A stretch of DNA of 64,000 bases, from NCBI RefSeq assembly GCF_022662375.1, contig NZ_JAKNQL010000001.1, forward strand, positions 682,001-746,000. Direction: 5' to 3'. A program made the position numbers and the translations under genes. The notes under the pieces are model-generated. The model was not told the origin of the DNA and did no database searches. It saw only the letters and a list, made by a program, of their open reading frames with translations. Of this stretch, positions 59,906 through 64,000 are shown piece after piece; positions within the stretch are counted from its first letter, which is position 1, and each line of letters opens with the position of its first letter. This DNA comes from Pseudomonas sp. CROZ-RG-20F-R04-15 (lineage in GTDB: Bacteria; Pseudomonadota; Gammaproteobacteria; Pseudomonadales; Pseudomonadaceae).

Positions 59906-61255
59906 ATGGAAAGCCGAAACTCCGCGCCGTTGGCGAGTTACATCGACCTGTTGCTGGACGCCGTTTGCGCGGTGGACAAGCAGGGGCGCTTCGTTTTTGT
60001 CAGCGCGGCCTGCGAGCGCATTTTTGGCTACACGCCTGACGAGTTGATCGGCCGACACATGATCGAACTGGTGCACCCGGCGGATCGTCAGCGCACGCTC
60101 GCGGCGGCCAGCGAGATCATGGGCGGCGAGCCCAAGCTCAACTTCGAAAACCGTTACCTGCGCAAGGACGGCAGCGCGGTGCATATCCTCTGGTCGGCGC
60201 GCTGGTCGGAAGTCGATCAACTGCGCATCGCCGTGGCGCGTGACATCACCGAGCGCAAACAGGCTGAATCGCGCCAGGCTGCACTCTATGCGATTTCCGA
60301 AGCGGCGCATGTGGCGGAGGATCTGCTGGCGCTGTTCAAGTGCATTCACCTGATCATCGGCGAATGGTTGCCGGCGATGAATTTCTCCGTGGCGTTGTAC
60401 GACGAGCACTGCGCACAACTGAATTTCCCCTATCACGTCGACGATCACGAACTGCAGCCCGAGCAACCGGGCACCGTCACCGGACGCCTGTGCACGGAAG
60501 TCATTCGTAGCGGCCAGCCGATTCTTCTGACCCCGGACAGCCCGGATTCCCCAGCCGGTTTCGCCGAACTGGTGGCAGGGCAGAATTCACCTTGCTGGCT
60601 CGGCGTGCCGTTGAACTCGAAAAACGGCACCATTGGTGCCTTGATCGTCAAAAGCCTGCCCGGCGGCGAGCGCTACACCGAGCAAGACAAGGAATTGCTG
60701 CAATACGTCTGCGCCCAGGTCGCCACCGCCATCGAGCGTCAGCAATTGCACGCCCGGCTACGACGCATGGCGCAATACGATCAACTGACGCAACTGCCCA
60801 ATCGTGAATTGCTGCGTGATCGCTTGAAAGCCGCGTTGGCCGGCGCTCGCGAGCAATCCGGGCACATGGCCTTGTTGTATGTCGATCTGGATCGCTTCAA
60901 ACAGGTCAACGACACCTTTGGTCACGCTGTCGGCGACATGCTCCTGCAAACCGTGGCCAACCGCTTGAAAGGCTGCGTGCGGGAAACCGACACCGTGGCC
61001 AGAATTGGCGGCGATGAATTTGTCGTGCTGCTGCACAGCGTGCAGGTTTCGGAAGATGCTGACGGCGTGGCGGAAAAAATCCGACAGGTACTGGTGCAAC
61101 CGATGCGCCTCGATGGCCACAACCTGCGCATCGAACCGAGCATCGGCGTTGCCCGCTACCCAGAACATGGCAGGGAGGAGCAGCAACTGTTTCGCCATGC
61201 CGATCAGGCGATGTACGCCGCTAAACGCCTGAACCATCACGCGCTCAACAGCTGA
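59906..61255 (+). CDS. PAS-GAF-GGDEF diguanylate cyclase
   Basis: A 449-residue cytoplasmic signalling protein: PAS (about 10-120, ending ARDITERKQAE), GAF (about 128-285) and GGDEF (about 290-445). The active site is IGGDEFVVLL, intact, and the inhibitory I-site RETD lies five residues before it, as required. It therefore should make cyclic di-GMP from GTP with product feedback. There is no membrane segment or EAL domain, so sensing is cytoplasmic. It stands alone. Confidence 0.94.
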   Translation: MESRNSAPLASYIDLLLDAVCAVDKQGRFVFVSAACERIFGYTPDELIGRHMIELVHPADRQRTLAAASEIMGGEPKLNFENRYLRKDGSAVHILWSARWSEVDQLRIAVARDITERKQAESRQAALYAISEAAHVAEDLLALFKCIHLIIGEWLPAMNFSVALYDEHCAQLNFPYHVDDHELQPEQPGTVTGRLCTEVIRSGQPILLTPDSPDSPAGFAELVAGQNSPCWLGVPLNSKNGTIGALIVKSLPGGERYTEQDKELLQYVCAQVATAIERQQLHARLRRMAQYDQLTQLPNRELLRDRLKAALAGAREQSGHMALLYVDLDRFKQVNDTFGHAVGDMLLQTVANRLKGCVRETDTVARIGGDEFVVLLHSVQVSEDADGVAEKIRQVLVQPMRLDGHNLRIEPSIGVARYPEHGREEQQLFRHADQAMYAAKRLNHHALNS

Positions 61256-61372
61256 GAAGTCGGCGCCGTTCGTCGCAGCAACTGCAACTTTTCTAAACCT
61301 TTGCCGGGCAGAAAATTCTCAATCATAGGCGGGCAACGGCTCGCCACGATCATTACCAAGAGGTAGAGAATC

Positions 61373-61528
61373 ATGCCTAACTCAAGAAACTCGAACTCGG
61401 GAAACTTCGCCAACGATCGAACGAAGGCCTCTGAAGCAGGTCGCAAAGGTGGGAAAACCACCACAACGACTGTCGACAAAGAGCCAAAACCAGAGATGGG
61501 CCGCAAGCCCGCTCAGAAATCGAAGTAG
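61373..61528 (+). CDS. KGG-motif (Con-10/GsiB-like) stress peptide, 51 aa
   Basis: A 51-residue hydrophilic protein. The block GNFANDRTKASEAGRKGG is the KGG/Con-10 stress-peptide motif (one copy), then a threonine run and a basic end. Such small proteins are made in stationary phase or dehydration. The start follows AAGAGGTAGAGAATC. A hairpin follows the stop. Confidence 0.8.
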   Translation: MPNSRNSNSGNFANDRTKASEAGRKGGKTTTTTVDKEPKPEMGRKPAQKSK

Positions 61529-61553
61529 TTGGTGAAGGTTGTTTGATTGAGAG

Positions 61554-61573
61554 GCGGGGGCGTAAGCTCCCGC
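61554..61573 (+). terminator. Hairpin after the KGG gene
   Basis: GCGGGGGC and GCTCCCGC pair (one G-U) around a GTAA tetraloop. Only a weak T-rich stretch follows, so termination may be partial. Confidence 0.55.
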
Positions 61574-61603
61574 TTGAATTTTGCAAGTAAGGAGGGCGCG
61601 ACC

Positions 61604-62107
61604 ATGAGCCGAATGGCCACCCGTATACGCACTATCAGTTTTGCATCGCTGTTGGGCCTGTGTGCCAGCAGTGCTTTTGCCCAGTCGCCCGCCGATTTCA
61701 TCAACGATGCCTCGGCCAAAGGCATGGCCGACATCGAGGCCAGTCGTCTGGCCCACAGCAAAGCCGAATCGAAAGAGGTCAAGGACTACACCATCGTCGT
61801 CATCAACGACCGCACGACGGCCAACCAGCACCTGGCGAAAATCGCCAAGAAGCTCGACCTGCCCGTCGCGCCCCGTGAAGAACTGGCCGACAAGGCCAAG
61901 GAATTGATGCCACAAGTGACCGATGGCGCCTCCTTCGATCAGGCCTATGCCGCGAGTCAGGTCAAAGCCACCGAAGAGGCCATCGAGCAGATTCAGCAGG
62001 AAGCGCAGACCACCGACGTGCCGGAGATCAAAGCCTTCGCCGACGAGACACTGCCAAAACTGCAGATCCACCTGGAAATGGCCCGCCAGTTACAGGCAAG
62101 CCGTTAA
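61604..62107 (+). CDS. DUF4142-domain exported protein
   Basis: A 167-residue protein with a signal peptide (ISFASLLGLCASSAFAQ) and a helical, ferritin-like DUF4142 body (ADFINDASAKGMADIEASRLA; EVKDYTIVVINDRTTANQHL). The start at 61604 has AAGGAGG ten bases upstream. It follows the KGG gene by 75 bp and may share stress control. The biochemical role of DUF4142 is unknown. Confidence 0.9.
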   Translation: MSRMATRIRTISFASLLGLCASSAFAQSPADFINDASAKGMADIEASRLAHSKAESKEVKDYTIVVINDRTTANQHLAKIAKKLDLPVAPREELADKAKELMPQVTDGASFDQAYAASQVKATEEAIEQIQQEAQTTDVPEIKAFADETLPKLQIHLEMARQLQASR

Positions 62108-62112
62108 TCAAG

Positions 62113-62186
62113 ATCAAAAGATCGCAGCCTTCGGCAGCTCCTACACCAAACTTTGTAGGAGCTGCCGAAGGCTGCGATCTTTTGAT
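62113..62186. repeat. Long hairpin REP (AGATCGCAGCCTTCGGCAG family)
   Basis: The arms ATCAAAAGATCGCAGCCTTC onward and its inverse form a stem of over 30 bp with a short loop (CCAAACTT), followed by T5. This REP family differs from the two others in the window, and here it may end both the DUF4142 gene and the convergent gene. Confidence 0.88.
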
Positions 62187-62196
62187 TTTTCAACCC

Positions 62197-62607
62197 TCAA
62201 CATTCATTCAAGTCCTGCTTCGACTTACTCTTCTCGCCCAGCCCCTCAAGATTGAACACTTCGCCTTCGCCCAAAGAACGGTAGTGCCTGCGCAGTGCCT
62301 CCAACTGCTTCAAATCCAGCGCCTCCAGCCCGAGCATCGCGTTCTGCGCCTCTTTGGTCACCAACAGCAATTCATCGATCTTCAAATGCAGAATGTCGGT
62401 ATCGCGGTTCTGTGTGTTCTGGATCAGGAACACCATCAGGAACGTGATGATCGTGGTTGAGGTGTTGATGATCAGTTGCCAGGTATCGTTGTAATCAAAG
62501 ATCGGCCCGCTTAAACCCCACAACCCGATCAAGATCAACGCGCCCATGAAGGTCTTCGGACTACCGGCCACCATCGCGAGCTTCTGGGAGATTTTTGCGA
62601 ATTTCAT
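62197..62607 (-). CDS. Low-affinity iron permease-family protein
   Basis: A 136-residue protein with two membrane segments (GALILIGLWGLSGPIF and LIINTSTTIITFLMVFLIQ). The block NTSTTIITFLMVFLIQNTQNRD is the signature of the Fet4/low-affinity iron permease Pfam family. Bacterial members are short and may not transport iron; the name is by family only. The carboxy half is a charged helix. Confidence 0.86.
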   Translation of the reverse strand: MKFAKISQKLAMVAGSPKTFMGALILIGLWGLSGPIFDYNDTWQLIINTSTTIITFLMVFLIQNTQNRDTDILHLKIDELLLVTKEAQNAMLGLEALDLKQLEALRRHYRSLGEGEVFNLEGLGEKSKSKQDLNEC

Positions 62608-62772
62608 AGCCGTGTTCCTTATTGGGAAGAGTCTTGAAATTCAGACATCTGCGGTACGTGGAAAATTCTAATTACAAATCAGTTCATGGCATCGGACGTT
62701 GGTAGGGGAGGCACATGTACTGGATCGCTGTATCGTGACGGACCGCTGAAATGTCCCCGACAGGAGAACGCA

Positions 62773-63543
62773 ATGAGTTGGTCCGCCAAACAATACGTCG
62801 CTTTCGAAGATGAACGCACCCGCCCGGCCCGCGATTTGCTGGCGGCGATTCCCACGCCTGAAGCGGGAACAGTGGTTGATATCGGTTGCGGTCCCGGTAA
62901 CTCGACGGAGCTGCTGGTGCAGCGTTTTCCCGGGGCGAAGGTCAGCGGGCTGGATAGCTCGGCAGACATGATCGACGCGGCTCGCAAGCGCTTGCCGCAG
63001 TTGCAGTTCGATGTGGCCGAGATTGATCAATGGGCGGATGCAGGCCCCTTCGATGTGATCTTCGCCAACGCTGTGCTGCAGTGGGTGCCGGATCACGCGA
63101 CGTTGCTGCCAGCATTGGCCAGCAAGTTGTCGGTGGGCGGTAGTCTGGCGATTCAGATGCCGGACAATCTCAATGAACCCTCCCACCGTTTGATGCGTGA
63201 AGTCGCCGCGAATGGCCCATGGGCGAGCAAGCTTTCAGGCGCTGCGGGGCAGCGTACCGACATGGCGAGCGCCAGCGATTATTTCTCGATGCTGCGGCCA
63301 CACTGCGCGCGGGTCGATGTGTGGCGCACCACCTATCACCATCAGCTGTCTGGCGGGGCGGCGGGGGTGGTGGAGTGGTTCAAGGGCAGCGGGTTGATTC
63401 CGTTTTTGAATCCGCTGACCGAAGCGGAAAAGGCGCAGTACCTGGAGCAGTATCTGGCGGAGGTTGAGAAGGCTTATCCGGCATTGGCGGATGGCTCGGT
63501 GCTGTTGCCATTCCCACGGTTATTTATCGTCGCGACTCGCTGA
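62773..63543 (+). CDS. tam: Trans-aconitate 2-methyltransferase
   Basis: A 256-residue SAM methyltransferase: motif I VVDIGCGPGNSTELLVQRF (near residue 35), SGLDSSADMIDAARKRLP, then FANAVLQWVPDHATLLPAL and QMPDNLNEPSH, all typical of Tam. It methylates trans-aconitate, a by-product that inhibits aconitase. The start has CAGGAGAACGCA before it. The gene at 15419 is a more distant relative. Confidence 0.92.
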   Translation: MSWSAKQYVAFEDERTRPARDLLAAIPTPEAGTVVDIGCGPGNSTELLVQRFPGAKVSGLDSSADMIDAARKRLPQLQFDVAEIDQWADAGPFDVIFANAVLQWVPDHATLLPALASKLSVGGSLAIQMPDNLNEPSHRLMREVAANGPWASKLSGAAGQRTDMASASDYFSMLRPHCARVDVWRTTYHHQLSGGAAGVVEWFKGSGLIPFLNPLTEAEKAQYLEQYLAEVEKAYPALADGSVLLPFPRLFIVATR

Positions 63544-63555
63544 AATAAATTGGCC

Positions 63556-63702
63556 CCCTCACCTCAGCCCTCTCCCGAGGGAGAGGGAGCCGATTGGTAT
63601 CGCTTGCAAAACCTGAGTTCGCTTCGATTTTGCACGTCGGCGTAGTTCGTGCCGCCACCGCGGTCAGTCCCCTCTCCCTCTGGGAGAGGGTTAGGGTGAG
63701 GG
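63556..63702. repeat. CCCTCACCC element, copy 4 of 4
   Basis: Ends CCCTCACCTCAGCCCTCTCC and its inverse, about 147 bp. The centre has CACGTCGGCGTAG as in copy 1. It lies between convergent tam and the partial methyltransferase gene. Confidence 0.8.
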
Positions 63703-63706
63703 CTTC

Positions 63707-64000
63707 TCAGCGCTGCACCGCCACCAACATCATCATCGGCCGCTCCCGCTCTTCTGCCAGCGCCGGTTGCGCCGCGACCTCCGCTTCGCTCGGCCCCCAT
63801 TCATTGACATGTCGAATCGAGAACCCCGCATCGATCAGCGAATTGAGCAATGTCCCGACCGTACGATGCTGCTTGATCACGCCTTCAGCCAGCCAGTTCG
63901 TCACCCGCTCACCCTCCAACTGATAACTGTCCAGCGGCCAACGCTTGTTACCTTCACCATCCACAAACGAACCCGGATTACGTGGCGCCATAAAGATCGG
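63707..64000 (-). CDS. C-terminal part of a class I SAM methyltransferase (partial)
   Basis: The last 97 residues of a minus-strand gene that runs off the right edge. PIFMAPRNPGSFVDGEGNKR, a tyrosine/glutamate loop, and VGTLLNSLIDAGFSIRHVNEW fit the end of a UbiE/type-11-like methyltransferase. The SAM motif is outside the window, so the family is judged from the carboxy end only. The ATG at 63989-63991 is internal, not the start. Confidence 0.75.
   Translation of the reverse strand, partial: PIFMAPRNPGSFVDGEGNKRWPLDSYQLEGERVTNWLAEGVIKQHRTVGTLLNSLIDAGFSIRHVNEWGPSEAEVAAQPALAEERERPMMMLVAVQR

Noticed and set aside
61256-61372. AlgU/RpoE-type promoter before the KGG stress peptide
   Set aside because: An AACTT word is present but no TCTGA-like -10 lies at 16-17 bp; the nearest candidate is about 26 bp away.
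1-64000. CRISPR arrays, tRNA, rRNA, integrases, transposases or prophage genes
   Set aside because: No regularly spaced direct repeats, cloverleaf-like sequences, or mobile-element proteins were seen. The many repeats are REPINs and inverted-end elements.

Overview
The window comes from a chromosome of a fluorescent Pseudomonas (P. fluorescens group). Evidence: a complete protocatechuate (pca) cluster with Pseudomonas-type PcaR boxes, an EmhABC/TtgABC-type efflux operon with its recognisable operator, ornithine-lipid genes, an OprD porin, a 37-residue CcoM-like peptide behind an ANR box, and sixteen copies of the Pseudomonas 'GTGGGAGCGAGC..GCTCGCGAA' REPIN. I see no rRNA, tRNA, CRISPR array, integrase or transposase. 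This is ordinary chromosome carrying many small non-autonomous repeats.

Layout. 1-3.7 kb: end of an unknown gene, two tiny genes (one probably ccoM), a nested inverted-repeat island, and pitA. 4.2-15.3 kb: pcaR, pcaK, pcaIJF, pcaHG, pcaT, pcaBDC, the full route from protocatechuate to succinyl-CoA and acetyl-CoA plus transporters. PcaR-like boxes lie before pcaR, pcaK and pcaI, and before a distant minus-strand OprD porin (16.5-17.8 kb), which makes that porin a likely regulon member. 18-25 kb: emhABC with divergent emhR. 25-28 kb: arsR-MFS-xenB operon. 28-34.7 kb: acpH, olsBA, a shortened acyl-CoA-dehydrogenase-like gene, a serine hydrolase, yceI and a cardiolipin synthase. 34.8-43.6 kb: bglX, a LemA/TPM trio, a Trm13-like methyltransferase, an EamA exporter, a PfpI protein with an RHH protein, and a YegP protein.

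43.7-50.7 kb is more accessory. It holds a DapA-like plus class II aldolase pair under a divergent XRE-cupin regulator with a perfect palindromic operator, a SIR2-like (DUF4917-type) protein, an iron alcohol dehydrogenase, an Ig-like protein, and a delta-60-repeat protein split by one in-frame amber codon. 50.8-55.6 kb: LysR, family III CoA-transferase, HMG-CoA-lyase-type enzyme and MFS carrier, possibly a compact pathway for 3-hydroxy-3-methylglutarate or a related diacid. 55.7-64 kb: YdcZ-type DMT protein and LysR, two tandem secreted four-cysteine paralogues, a fosA with a one-base frameshift, a LysE exporter, a PAS-GAF-GGDEF cyclase, a KGG stress peptide, a DUF4142 protein, an iron-permease-family protein, tam, and the end of another methyltransferase gene.

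The observations most worth checking are the SIR2-like protein, the distal PcaR box at the porin, the CoA-transferase/lyase operon, the two recent-looking lesions (fosA frameshift, delta-60 amber stop), the four-cysteine secreted pair, and the matched-arm behaviour of the REPINs. I found no convincing multi-gene system that is wholly new.
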